DNA from: Gimesia sp.
Lineage (GTDB): Bacteria; Planctomycetota; Planctomycetia; Planctomycetales; Planctomycetaceae
Direction: 5' to 3'
Length of the DNA: 33,987 bases
Assembly (NCBI GenBank): GCA_002706765.1
Contig: PAJV01000011.1
Span: 12,534 to 46,520, forward strand
How positions within the stretch are numbered: position 1 is the first letter of the stretch; the number at the start of each line of letters is the position of its first letter. A program made the translations under genes and the position numbers. Of this stretch, positions 27,466 to 33,987 are shown piece by piece. The notes beneath the pieces are model-generated. The model worked only from the letters and a program-made list of their open reading frames with translations. It was not told the origin of the DNA and ran no database searches.

Positions 27466-27915
27466 ATGACCACTCGAGAAGAACTTCGCGGTCACTGGAA
27501 CGAAATTCGGGGACGCATTGAGGAACGATGGAGCCAGCTAAATTCGAGTGATCTAGACGGGCTGGAAGGTAAGACAGATCAGCTTGTGGGAAAGATCCAG
27601 CAGAAGACTGGCGAAACGAGCAAGGATATCCGGAAAGAGCTGGATAGCATTATTGAAAACCTGTCCCAGTCGGCTTCTTCCATGGCTGGAAAGATGGGAG
27701 ATACTTTCAATGAAGCCGTTAAGAATTCGAAAGAACAATTCTCTCATGCATCGGATGCAGCTCGCGAGCAGTATGAGCATATGAATGAGTCAGTCCAGAA
27801 AGGGTATCGTGAAGCAGAACGCACGGTGCGTAAGCATCCCGCCGAATCAGTTGCGGTAGCCTTTGGTACCGGACTGATCGCAGGTGTGATTGTAAGCCTG
27901 GTCTGGCGTCGATAA
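27466..27915 (+). CDS. CsbD-like / DUF883 (ElaB/YqjD-type) fusion protein
   Basis: The 149-residue protein has a CsbD-like N-terminus (about 8-50): HWNEIRGRIEERWSQL, a Leu-Asp run and GKTDQLVGKIQQKTG. A long amphipathic helical region (about 50-120) follows, then the DUF883-type tail HPAESVAVAFGTGLIAGVIV and a WRR end (one membrane anchor). In E. coli, ElaB/YqjD proteins sit in the inner membrane, bind ribosomes and are made in stationary phase; CsbD is a general-stress protein. A stress role is therefore likely but inferred. AAGGAGAGG precedes the ATG. It heads a run of similar genes ending at the AI-2E permease gene. Confidence 0.85.
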   Translation: MTTREELRGHWNEIRGRIEERWSQLNSSDLDGLEGKTDQLVGKIQQKTGETSKDIRKELDSIIENLSQSASSMAGKMGDTFNEAVKNSKEQFSHASDAAREQYEHMNESVQKGYREAERTVRKHPAESVAVAFGTGLIAGVIVSLVWRR

Positions 27916-27963
27916 TTCTGAATTTCATTCCCGCTCAATACTGAATCTTAAAAGGAGTCAAAC

Positions 27964-28266
27964 ATGATTCACCAATACGAAGATCTGGATAAACGCATTG
28001 TGCCTGTCTCACACGATCAGATAGAGGACACGGTAGCAGCGAAATCATCACAGCTGTGTCAATATGTGGAGGAAGAACCAGCCAAATCAGTGCTGATTGG
28101 ACTGGGAGTCGGAATTGGCGCAGGGCTGGTCCTGGGTTCCCTGTTCCGGGGCTCGTCTCGATATTTTACTCGCGATCAGGCTTTCATGGACCGAGTGGGG
28201 AACAGCGTGAGAGAATCACTGTCTGAAATTGTTCCCGCCTCTCTGAAAAAGCATTTTCGTTCCTGA
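27964..28266 (+). CDS. Small DUF883-like single-anchor membrane protein
   Basis: The 100-residue protein has a charged N-terminal part (1-40), then EEPAKSVLIGLGVGIGAGLV and an RG boundary: the same Pro-plus-Gly-rich tail as its neighbours, but here followed by about 40 more residues (RYFTRDQAFMDRVGNSVRES and a basic end) instead of stopping at the membrane. AAAGGAG lies 7 nt before the ATG. It follows the CsbD/DUF883 gene by 48 bp. Function is unknown; probably an envelope-stress or membrane-shaping factor, by family only. Confidence 0.75.
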   Translation: MIHQYEDLDKRIVPVSHDQIEDTVAAKSSQLCQYVEEEPAKSVLIGLGVGIGAGLVLGSLFRGSSRYFTRDQAFMDRVGNSVRESLSEIVPASLKKHFRS

Positions 28267-28358
28267 TGTCGATCACACGAAGACCATCAGAATGGAATTG
28301 CATTCGATAGAGTAGCATTGAACCTGAACAAGTGAAATATCAGACAGGAGCCGAAACA

Positions 28359-28856
28359 GTGGCCAGTCAGCCTCAAGACAATCGAGCAAATGAGATACGT
28401 CGTGAGATGTATGAAATTCGCTGCGAACTGGATGATGATGTAAGCCAGATAAGACAGTCTGCCTCGGCACTGACAGACTGGCATTACTATATCAGACATT
28501 ATCCCTGGGCTTGCGTCGGGGCGGCAGCTGCCTTGGGTTTTTTGATTGTTCCCAGAAAGCTGAAGGTAAGTAATCCCTACACCGACGAATTGTTAAAACT
28601 GGCGAAAAAGAAGCGTCTGGTAGTCAATCAGGAAGAAGATGAGGATTCAGTAAAAGCAGGAGTTGTCAAGACAGCGTTTACATTTTTGTCGGGTTTGGCG
28701 ATGCGGGCTGCTGCCGCTCAGGTGGCTCAGCATTTGACATCAATTCTGAATCAGGATCAGGGGAGCAGGAAGGAATCTGGTGCCACAGGGGCTTCCGACA
28801 GCACTGGTCCCACTTCATCCAATCCGTACGAAAATCATCTCGACCGGAGATTTTAA
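28359..28856 (+). CDS. Small membrane protein of the DUF883-like cluster
   Basis: The 165-residue protein has an N-terminal helical region rich in Glu/Arg (IRREMYEIRCELDDDVSQIR), a membrane stretch with the cluster motif (YPWACVGAAAALGFLIVPRK, about 54-73), a basic Lys-rich loop, a second hydrophobic helix (about 108-135) and a Ser/Gly/Asn-rich tail. The GTG start at 28359 is preferred over the in-frame GTG at 28332 because AGGAG lies exactly 8 nt upstream of it. It is 4 bp from the next gene, so they should be co-transcribed. Function not recognised beyond the shared tail motif. Confidence 0.72.
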   Translation: MASQPQDNRANEIRREMYEIRCELDDDVSQIRQSASALTDWHYYIRHYPWACVGAAAALGFLIVPRKLKVSNPYTDELLKLAKKKRLVVNQEEDEDSVKAGVVKTAFTFLSGLAMRAAAAQVAQHLTSILNQDQGSRKESGATGASDSTGPTSSNPYENHLDRRF

Positions 28857-28860
28857 TCAA

Positions 28861-29076
28861 ATGAGTCCATATCACATGCAGATTGAAAAAAATCCACACC
28901 AGAGGAGAAGCGAAAGGGTTTCTCAGGCTCAAGCACAGCAGGATGAAGTAAGCCCTGTTTCAATACTTACAAAGATCAAAGAACAATTACGTGAGCAGAT
29001 TTGCGATCATCCCGGCGAGGCTTTGAAGCTCAGTCTGCTCACAGGACTATTTGCAGGATGGTGGGTGAAACGATGA
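28861..29076 (+). CDS. Very small DUF883-like tail-anchored protein
   Basis: The 71-residue protein has a polar, Gln-rich N-terminus, a short helix (ILTKIKEQLREQI) and the cluster tail HPGEALKLSLLTGLFAGWWV ending in KR. The ATG at 28861 is chosen over an upstream frame start at 28780 that would run over the preceding gene; GGAG lies about 11 nt before it, a weak spacing. Its stop codon overlaps the next start (ATGA at 29073-29076), which implies translational coupling. Essentially only a linker plus anchor, it resembles the smallest YqjD/ElaB relatives. Confidence 0.7.
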   Translation: MSPYHMQIEKNPHQRRSERVSQAQAQQDEVSPVSILTKIKEQLREQICDHPGEALKLSLLTGLFAGWWVKR

Positions 29077-29522
29077 TCGGTCAAAATGGTACGACCCAGG
29101 CAGATTACAAGCCAGACATGCGAGGAGACCTGGGAGATCTCGGAGCCGATCTGCTGGCACTGAGTGAACTGCAGGTCGAGCTTCTTGCAGTCGATACGCG
29201 GGACGCGGTACGAGAATCATTTGCTCCGACCGTCTTTCTGGCACTGGGCATTGGATTGTGTATTGGCGCATTCCCGGTTTTACTGCTGGCTTGCGCCTGG
29301 TGGATAAGCAATGTTTTTGAACTGACTCTGGCCTCTTCCATGCTGACAGTGGCAGTTCTGGGCTTGTGTATTGCCAGCATATTTCTGTTTATCTCCTGGA
29401 AAGGTTTCAGGAAAAGCTTACGTATTTTAAAGCGATCCGGTACGGAATTACGCAGTAATATCCATTGGATTAAAGCAATTGTCTCTGATAAACATCGTAA
29501 CCGTCGAAAGACGTTTCAATAA
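29073..29522 (+). CDS. YqjE-like / phage holin 3_6 superfamily membrane protein
   Basis: The 149-residue protein starts at the ATG overlapping the previous stop. An amphipathic helix (about 20-50: DLGDLGADLLALSELQVELL) leads to two membrane helices (about 55-80 and 85-112), then a basic tail with KGFRKSLRILKRSGTELR. The layout of Leu-rich amphipathic helix, two adjacent helices and basic end matches the YqjE/Phage_holin_3_6 group, whose genes in enterobacteria lie beside yqjD. No lytic enzyme is nearby, so a phage holin role is unlikely. The gene could be read from an upstream GTG in the same frame (29001 region), but the ATGA overlap favours 29073. Confidence 0.75.
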   Translation: MIGQNGTTQADYKPDMRGDLGDLGADLLALSELQVELLAVDTRDAVRESFAPTVFLALGIGLCIGAFPVLLLACAWWISNVFELTLASSMLTVAVLGLCIASIFLFISWKGFRKSLRILKRSGTELRSNIHWIKAIVSDKHRNRRKTFQ

Positions 29523-29563
29523 AAATGAGATTGATCTCAATATATAAATTTGAAAGGAAATCA

Positions 29564-29779
29564 ATGATGAATATGCACACAAGCTCTTCACGAAACCCTC
29601 AGGCGACAGGGCGACCGACTGAAACTGCGGCGGCTTCTGCAGAGCAATACGACCAGTTGAAACCCGTTGATGATCTGGTCGAGTATGTTTCCACTTACGC
29701 ACAACAGAATCCGGGAACGGCTGCGCTATGGTGTTTTGGAATCGGATTTATTGTGGGATGGAAGTTAAAGCCCTGGTAA
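29564..29779 (+). CDS. Small DUF883-like tail-anchored protein
   Basis: The 71-residue protein has a Ser/Thr/Ala-rich polar part, an acidic helix (LKPVDDLVEYVSTYAQQ) and the cluster tail NPGTAALWCFGIGFIVGWKL ending in KPW. The start is ATG 29564 or the next ATG (29567), with AAGGA 5 or 8 nt away; the longer frame from 29525 lacks a ribosome site. It is 41 bp after the YqjE-like gene. Function unknown; family resemblance as for its neighbours. Confidence 0.7.
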   Translation: MMNMHTSSSRNPQATGRPTETAAASAEQYDQLKPVDDLVEYVSTYAQQNPGTAALWCFGIGFIVGWKLKPW

Positions 29780-29843
29780 GAAAAATCAGTCCCTCAGGGA
29801 GCGAGTTCTCTGCTTTGATAGTTGCCAGTAAGGAGCATCACCC

Positions 29844-31049
29844 GTGTCCCTGATTACATCGTCGAACGAATCCGATAGCCAGAATCCCAGCCAGGAAGCT
29901 CAAACCGGTGATGAGCCGGATGCTGAGCTTTCGTCTTCTGAAAAACAGGAGCAGATCAGAGAAGAGCAGGCAGTGTCGGCTGCTCTCTTGAAAGACAAGG
30001 TAGAGAGTCACTCTTATGGTCGAATTTCACTGGCCATTCTCGCGACCCTGGGCGTGGTTCATGCCTTGTATTTTGCCCGAGCTATTTTCATTCCTATCGC
30101 CCTGGCGATTGTGCTGTTCTTTCTCTTAGCACCGTTGGTACGTTTTCTGACCCGTGTCTTTCCCATCCCTGAATCACTTTCTGCGGCGATAGTGGTACTC
30201 TCCCTCACGTTTACCATCGGTCTGGCCAGCTATTTTCTGGCAGCACCGGTTTCAGACTGGCTATCGAGTGCTCCAGCAACCTTCAGAAAAGCAGAACAGA
30301 AATTACGCTTCATCATCGACCCGGTTGATAAAATCGATCAAGCCTCTACCCAGGTTTCTGAGATAGCTGCGGGAAAAGAAAAAGACGATGTGGTCAAAGT
30401 TTCAATTCAGCAACCGCCGGTGACCAGTTACCTGTTAAGCTCAACCGTTAACTTTCTGGCTGGAGTTACCATTACGGTAGTGCTGGTCTATCTGCTGCTG
30501 GCGATGGGACATCGAACCTTAAATTCAGTAGTCGAATTGATGCCGACCCTGGAAAATAAACGCGGACTTGTGACGATGATCCGTAACGTGGAACATGGTA
30601 TTTCCCGATACCTGATGACAATCACAGCAATCAATATCGGGTTGGGAATTATCATTGCGACAGCAATGTGGCTGCTCGGCCTTCCCGATCCCATTTTGCT
30701 GGGCATCATGGCAGCGACACTCAATTTCATTCCCTTTATCGGTGCATTCATAGGTGCCGGCGTTACTTTTTTGATCGGCATCGTTTATCTGGATACACCT
30801 GCAGAGGCCCTGTTAGGACCGCTGCTGTATATCGTGATTAATACTCTGGAAGGGAATGTCTTTACCCCCATGATTTTAGGGCATTCGATGAAACTCAACC
30901 CGGCACTGGTCTTTATCTGTATCATATTCTGGGGCTGGGCCTGGGGAGTCGGTGGCATCTTACTGGCAGTGCCCCTGATCGGCATGGTCAAGATCTCCTG
31001 TGACCATTTCAAAAGCCTGCAGCCCGTGGCCCGTATTCTGTCTGGCTGA
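29844..31049 (+). CDS. AI-2E/PerM-family transporter
   Basis: The 401-residue protein has an acidic, soluble N-terminus (1-50) and about eight membrane segments, including paired helices at about 62-105, a hydrophobic VTITVVLVYLLLAMG stretch, ALVFICIIFWGWAWGVGGIL near the end and the family's PFIGAFIGAG region. This is the AI-2E transporter family (YdiK/PerM/TqsA type), proposed to export autoinducer-2 or act in Na+/H+ exchange; the substrate here is unknown. The start is GTG with AAGGAG 8 nt upstream. It is 64 bp behind the small-membrane-protein cluster and probably shares its transcript, suggesting an envelope-stress link. Confidence 0.9.
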   Translation: MSLITSSNESDSQNPSQEAQTGDEPDAELSSSEKQEQIREEQAVSAALLKDKVESHSYGRISLAILATLGVVHALYFARAIFIPIALAIVLFFLLAPLVRFLTRVFPIPESLSAAIVVLSLTFTIGLASYFLAAPVSDWLSSAPATFRKAEQKLRFIIDPVDKIDQASTQVSEIAAGKEKDDVVKVSIQQPPVTSYLLSSTVNFLAGVTITVVLVYLLLAMGHRTLNSVVELMPTLENKRGLVTMIRNVEHGISRYLMTITAINIGLGIIIATAMWLLGLPDPILLGIMAATLNFIPFIGAFIGAGVTFLIGIVYLDTPAEALLGPLLYIVINTLEGNVFTPMILGHSMKLNPALVFICIIFWGWAWGVGGILLAVPLIGMVKISCDHFKSLQPVARILSG

Positions 31050-31094
31050 TCATTCTCCATAGTTGAAGAATTACAAAACCTGAGCCGAGATCTG

Positions 31095-32654
31095 TCAGGA
31101 ATGCCGATCGTTCAATGGTTTATTAATCGCACTTTCACCAGGCATACGCGGCGGTTTCAGTCCCAGCAACTGCAGGCAGACTGGGGTGATATCGATGATG
31201 CGAGGGGCATCCGGCAATTGGAAATCATCCGGCAGTCCCGCTGCAATGAGGGGGGCCGTTGAATCTAAATGATGCAGTGATCCATGTGACCCTGCCGGAT
31301 TACACTTGATCGCCGGTATGCAGAATTCTTTCCCCAGGCGGGCAGTGACCCAGATATTGCCCGTTTTCTCGGAAAACCCGGTCGCAATTCGCTCAAAGGC
31401 GTTGGGGTAATCCCCAAATTCTATTTGACCGTTTGAAGATATACTGGCATCAACGGCGCTTAACTCGCCCTTCCAGATCCAGGCCGTTCCATAAATGTCG
31501 AGGGCGTCGCCTGTCGAGTCTGGTGCCGGTTTAAATACCAGGTCACCCCGTTCATGTGTGTGAACATAAAAGGAAGGCCTGTCTGTCCCGTTCAGTCCAC
31601 TGTCGTGGTCGCACCATATGACCTGATCAATTTCCGGACACTTCAACAGGCAGTCAATGACGTCATGGCGACGAGCCCATAATTCTGGTTGCATATAGAT
31701 TTGTGCTGAACGCATATTAGGACAGACCATCAATTCTTCTGAACTGCTCCAGGGTTTTCCCGCCTCAGCGATCTGGAACTTCGCGAGGACTTCGTTCAAT
31801 TCGATTGCGGGATTTTCGTCCAGATCACTCTGTGAATGATCGCCTGTCATCAGGAGCACATGGTTCTCCAGAAACTGGTCAATGCCGCCGAGAATTTCAA
31901 TCAGTTTTCCCAGGTGGCTGTCGACAGCCTGCAGAGTCGAGACTGCATTTTCCGGTCCTTCCGCGTGGCTGTCAAAATCATTATTCGGAAAATATGCCAG
32001 GGTAAAGTCCGGTAGACAGTCCTGCTCAGCCATCCCCAGCAGATAGTCGGCAGTGGTGTCGTCGTGGAAGCCAAATCGTCTTGTCACTCCCCCTCGCGCC
32101 GCAAGGGTATTCCCTAGAAGCGGAGTCGAAACGAAATCTCCCAGAAACATGGTATGCGGCCCGATCATCGATTCTTCGAGAGAGACGCCGGGAGTCAGAT
32201 TCAGGAGCAGAGGTGTGCTGGTATCATGTGCCACGGTCCCTCGATACCACATAAAATTGACCACTGCATCGGACAGAGTTCCATGCTTCTCGATCAGTTC
32301 AAAAATTGTGGGTACCAGGAGGCGATCTCTATTCAATTTGATTTGAAAATCATTGATATAACGTCCCATGCCTTCATTCATGATCGCCGGCAGGTCGGAC
32401 CCGAAATAGGCGATTTCATCATGGTCGCGGTCATACCAGTATGCTCCGGAAATACCATGTTCAAACGGATAAGTTCCCGTTGCCAGCGCACAGGTTGCGG
32501 CAGGAGTAATCGAAGGAAAGATAGACGTACATTCCTGGCATAATACGCCCCGTTCCACCAGTTGCTGGAAATGAGGCAGCAAGCCTTTCTGCAAGGCTGG
32601 TTGGACGACTCGAGACGCCAGCGCATCAATAATGATTAATATTACTTTTTTCAT
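31095..32654 (-). CDS. Nucleotide pyrophosphatase/phosphodiesterase, alkaline-phosphatase superfamily
   Basis: The 519-residue protein has no signal peptide: the hydrophobic start (KKVILIIIDA) is the first core strand of the fold, with Asp10 as a metal ligand. The nucleophile is Thr50 in FPSITPAATCALATG. Further metal ligands are Asp226 and His230 (NNDFDSH), Asp272-His273 (GDHS) and the late His of GSHGSLH. This is the NPP-type phosphodiesterase pattern. It may cleave nucleotides, phospholipids or sugar phosphates; the substrate cannot be chosen from sequence. It is probably cytoplasmic, unlike the exported sulfatase at 3154 of the same superfamily. The ribosome site is weak (GGAG about 13 nt before ATG). 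It converges on the AI-2E gene with no clear terminator between. Confidence 0.88.
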   Translation of the reverse strand: MKKVILIIIDALASRVVQPALQKGLLPHFQQLVERGVLCQECTSIFPSITPAATCALATGTYPFEHGISGAYWYDRDHDEIAYFGSDLPAIMNEGMGRYINDFQIKLNRDRLLVPTIFELIEKHGTLSDAVVNFMWYRGTVAHDTSTPLLLNLTPGVSLEESMIGPHTMFLGDFVSTPLLGNTLAARGGVTRRFGFHDDTTADYLLGMAEQDCLPDFTLAYFPNNDFDSHAEGPENAVSTLQAVDSHLGKLIEILGGIDQFLENHVLLMTGDHSQSDLDENPAIELNEVLAKFQIAEAGKPWSSSEELMVCPNMRSAQIYMQPELWARRHDVIDCLLKCPEIDQVIWCDHDSGLNGTDRPSFYVHTHERGDLVFKPAPDSTGDALDIYGTAWIWKGELSAVDASISSNGQIEFGDYPNAFERIATGFSEKTGNIWVTARLGKEFCIPAIKCNPAGSHGSLHHLDSTAPLIAAGLPDDFQLPDAPRIIDITPVCLQLLGLKPPRMPGESAINKPLNDRHS

Positions 32655-32819
32655 ATTCGCGATATCACTCCAGGGCAGGACTCAAATTCCCGCACGAGAA
32701 TTGACCAGTCATTCTTATGGGAAAAATTGAGGTTACCATTTCAGCTCCCAAAGGACAAATTGAGTGCCAAAATGTCTCAGTAAATTCGCAGATATTCAAG
32801 AGTCGCTAACATTCAGAAA

Positions 32820-32849
32820 TTAACTAGAGGATCTTCGATTTGATATACT
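32820..32849 (+). promoter_or_regulatory. Candidate sigma-70-type promoter of the ANTAR gene
   Basis: TTAACT (32820-32825) and TATACT (32844-32849) are 18 nt apart, matching 4 and 5 of 6 consensus positions. Transcription would start near 32856 and give a leader of about 124 nt containing the hairpin at 32880-32913. Confidence 0.4.
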
Positions 32850-32879
32850 GAGAACACAAACATTTCCTCAATTTTAAAA

Positions 32880-32913
32880 ACCAGATTGATGGTGTAAAGC
32901 CTGTCAATCTGGT
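32880..32913 (+). promoter_or_regulatory. Perfect 10-bp inverted repeat in the ANTAR leader
   Basis: ACCAGATTGA (32880-32889) and TCAATCTGGT (32904-32913) are exact inverted copies around a 14-nt spacer. As RNA it would form a stable stem with a large loop 67 nt before the ANTAR start codon; as DNA it could be an operator. Known ANTAR targets are paired six-base-loop hairpins, which this is not. No T-run follows immediately, so it is not a simple terminator. Confidence 0.5.
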
Positions 32914-32979
32914 CTAATAGGACCTGATTGTATATTTTTATGAGAATTTCGATAGTAAATAAAGGGCCAGGTAGCTTTG

Positions 32980-33585
32980 ATGGTGGAGATGGAATCGCTG
33001 CAGATACTGATTGCACACAGTAACAGTGAGACCCTGCAGCTGATCCGGAAAGCGGTTCTTAAACAGGGTCATCAGATCATGGGGGCTGTTCAAACGGGGG
33101 AGGAAATCATTCAAGCCTGCGCCAGTCAGCTGCCAGATATCGTAATTAGTGGTGTGCGGATGCCTGATATCGATGGAATTCGCGCACTGACACTGATTGG
33201 TAAAGAAACTCCTGTGCCGGGAATTATTGTTACTCCCAAATCCGATCTGGAACTGGTGGAAACTGCTGCTCTGGATCATATTATGGCCTGGCTTGTCGAG
33301 CCGATTCGCATGGTTGATCTCGGACCTGCCATTCTTCTGGTCCACCGGCGCGCTGCAGAATTTGCTGATCTTCGGAAAGAGAATCAAGATCTGCGCGTCG
33401 CTCTGAATGATCGAAAGATTATAGAACAGGCAAAGGGAATCCTGATGAAAACGGCTGGTCTCGATGAAGGAACCGCCTTTCGTCAGCTGCAAAAAATCGC
33501 CAGCCGTAAACGAACGAAACTGGTCGAAATTGCCCAGGCTATCATTACTGCTGAAGGCGCCTTCGACCTCATTCAGGATGGCTGA
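32980..33585 (+). CDS. ANTAR-domain regulator with degenerate receiver
   Basis: The 201-residue protein (201 from ATG 32980; an in-frame TTG at 32977 gives 202) has a receiver-like domain (about 5-120) and an ANTAR RNA-binding domain (about 140-195: IEQAKGILMKTAGLDEGTAF, LVEIAQAI). The receiver has lost its chemistry. Counting from the TTG, the acidic pair is His14-Ser15, the phospho-Asp of PDIVISGVRMPDIDG is Gly59, and the Lys is Glu108 in LVEPI. Phosphorylation is therefore not expected. ANTAR proteins bind nascent RNA and block terminators. AGG lies 8 nt before the ATG. Input may come through another partner. It converges 8 bp from the GlsB/YeaQ gene. Confidence 0.88.
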   Translation: MVEMESLQILIAHSNSETLQLIRKAVLKQGHQIMGAVQTGEEIIQACASQLPDIVISGVRMPDIDGIRALTLIGKETPVPGIIVTPKSDLELVETAALDHIMAWLVEPIRMVDLGPAILLVHRRAAEFADLRKENQDLRVALNDRKIIEQAKGILMKTAGLDEGTAFRQLQKIASRKRTKLVEIAQAIITAEGAFDLIQDG

Positions 33586-33593
33586 ACTCTGCT

Positions 33594-33869
33594 TTATTTC
33601 TTCCGATATGAGATCAGATTAAGCACTGCCACAAACAGGGCAGCTCCAATAATCGACCACAGAATTGGGAAGGGTTGATCCCCAAATTCAATCGTCAGTA
33701 ATTCTGGCAGCCCCAGTTTTCCGGAAATCCACGTACCTAACAAGGCACCGATGAATCCCAGTGCGATCGAGGTCAGGCAGCCACCCCGGGAATATCCTGC
33801 CAGTGACTGCGCAATGCCTCCACAGATGGCTGCGACCAGTAATAATAGTAAGAATTGAAAGATTCCCAT
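33594..33869 (-). CDS. GlsB/YeaQ/YmgE-family small membrane protein
   Basis: The 91-residue protein has three membrane helices (about 3-24, 31-50 and 68-87) and the family pattern GGIAQSLAGYSRGGCLTSIALGFIGALLG. This is the transglycosylase-associated family (PF04226), small stress-induced membrane proteins (YeaQ, YmgE, GlsB) with no proven activity. The start is supported by GAGAAG about 9 nt upstream. A 13-bp tandem array lies directly upstream, where its promoter should be. The window starts and ends its last third with stress-type membrane genes. Confidence 0.9.
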   Translation of the reverse strand: MGIFQFLLLLLVAAICGGIAQSLAGYSRGGCLTSIALGFIGALLGTWISGKLGLPELLTIEFGDQPFPILWSIIGAALFVAVLNLISYRKK

Positions 33870-33887
33870 AACAGTGTTCTTCTCTCT

Positions 33888-33987
33888 TGATTGACGTTTA
33901 TGATTGACGTTTATGATTGACGTTTATGATTGACGTTTATGATTGACGTTTATGATTGACGTTTATGATTGACGTTTATGATTGACG
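33888..33987. repeat. 13-bp tandem repeat, at least 7.7 copies
   Basis: The unit TGATTGACGTTTA is repeated exactly from 33888: seven full copies plus nine bases up to the last base of the window, so the true number is unknown. On the minus strand the unit reads TAAACGTCAATCA. It begins 18 bp upstream of the GlsB/YeaQ start codon, overlapping the expected promoter and leader of that gene. There is no spacer variation, so it is not a CRISPR array. Confidence 0.95.

Larger units (their letters stand above)
32655..32979. other. AT-rich divergent intergenic region
   Basis: This 325-bp region separates the leftward phosphodiesterase from the rightward ANTAR regulator. No protein-like frame is present (32813-33016 - is low-complexity). 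It holds a candidate rightward promoter and a perfect hairpin, listed separately. I see no clear leftward promoter. Confidence 0.5.

Noticed and set aside
29073-29522. Phage holin indicating a prophage
   Set aside because: Only the fold resembles holins; there is no endolysin, integrase or structural phage gene, and the neighbours match the yqjD/yqjE context.
29844-31049. Quorum-sensing (AI-2) system
   Set aside because: The permease family name alone does not show AI-2 transport, and no luxS- or lsr-like gene is in the window.
32880-32913. Simple rho-independent terminator
   Set aside because: There is a perfect stem, but no U-run directly after it and no gene ending just upstream on this strand.
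33888-33987. CRISPR array
   Set aside because: The units are 13 bp and directly abutting with no spacers, and no cas gene is present.

Overview
The window looks like chromosomal DNA of a planctomycete, most likely a Gimesia/Planctomyces-type member. This is inferred from gene content, not from any search. The diagnostic traits are exported sulfatases, two giant exported proteins of the PVC-type dehydrogenase / HEAT / CxxCH cytochrome family, several Hanks-type Ser/Thr kinases with planctomycete-style N-termini, and an ECF sigma gene directly upstream of a kinase. I see no rRNA, tRNA, CRISPR array, insertion sequence or prophage.

Layout. 1-2.8 kb: a double-hairpin repeat, about 640 bp without a convincing gene, then a leftward pair made of a Cys/His-rich exported protein and a TolC/CzcC-type outer-membrane efflux lipoprotein. 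3.15-11.1 kb: a rightward run of exported proteins: a sulfatase, a PVC dehydrogenase/HEAT/cytochrome c protein, a sialidase-like BNR protein and a double-FAS1 protein, closed by a strong terminator. 11.2-17.4 kb: a leftward GntR/FCD regulator diverging from a 1731-residue exported fusion (NodB-like deacetylase, three FG-GAP-like repeats, PVC dehydrogenase, HEAT, cytochrome c, CBM-like domain). Two ATTG-N4-CAAT sites lie in the shared upstream region.

17.9-26.8 kb is a signalling locus. It holds a transmembrane kinase whose outside part is a LivK-type amino-acid-binding domain, a cytoplasmic pseudokinase, a kinase/TPR protein meeting it tail to tail, the ECF sigma factor upstream of that kinase, and a PP2C-type phosphatase. 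27.5-31.0 kb is a rightward cluster of six small envelope proteins followed by an AI-2E/PerM-family permease. Five of the six carry the same short Pro + Gly-rich hydrophobic tail (ElaB/YqjD/DUF883 style, one with a CsbD-like N-terminus) and one is YqjE/holin-like; the set resembles the stress-linked yqjCDE-type genes of enterobacteria.

31.1-34.0 kb: a nucleotide pyrophosphatase/alkaline-phosphatase-fold enzyme, a divergent ANTAR regulator whose receiver domain has lost its phosphorylation residues and whose predicted leader carries a perfect hairpin, a GlsB/YeaQ small membrane protein, and a 13-bp tandem array upstream of that gene running off the window end.

The most unusual items are the kinase-LivK receptor, the pseudokinase/kinase pair, the degenerate-receiver ANTAR protein with its leader hairpin, the five-fold repeated membrane-tail gene cluster and the 13-bp array.
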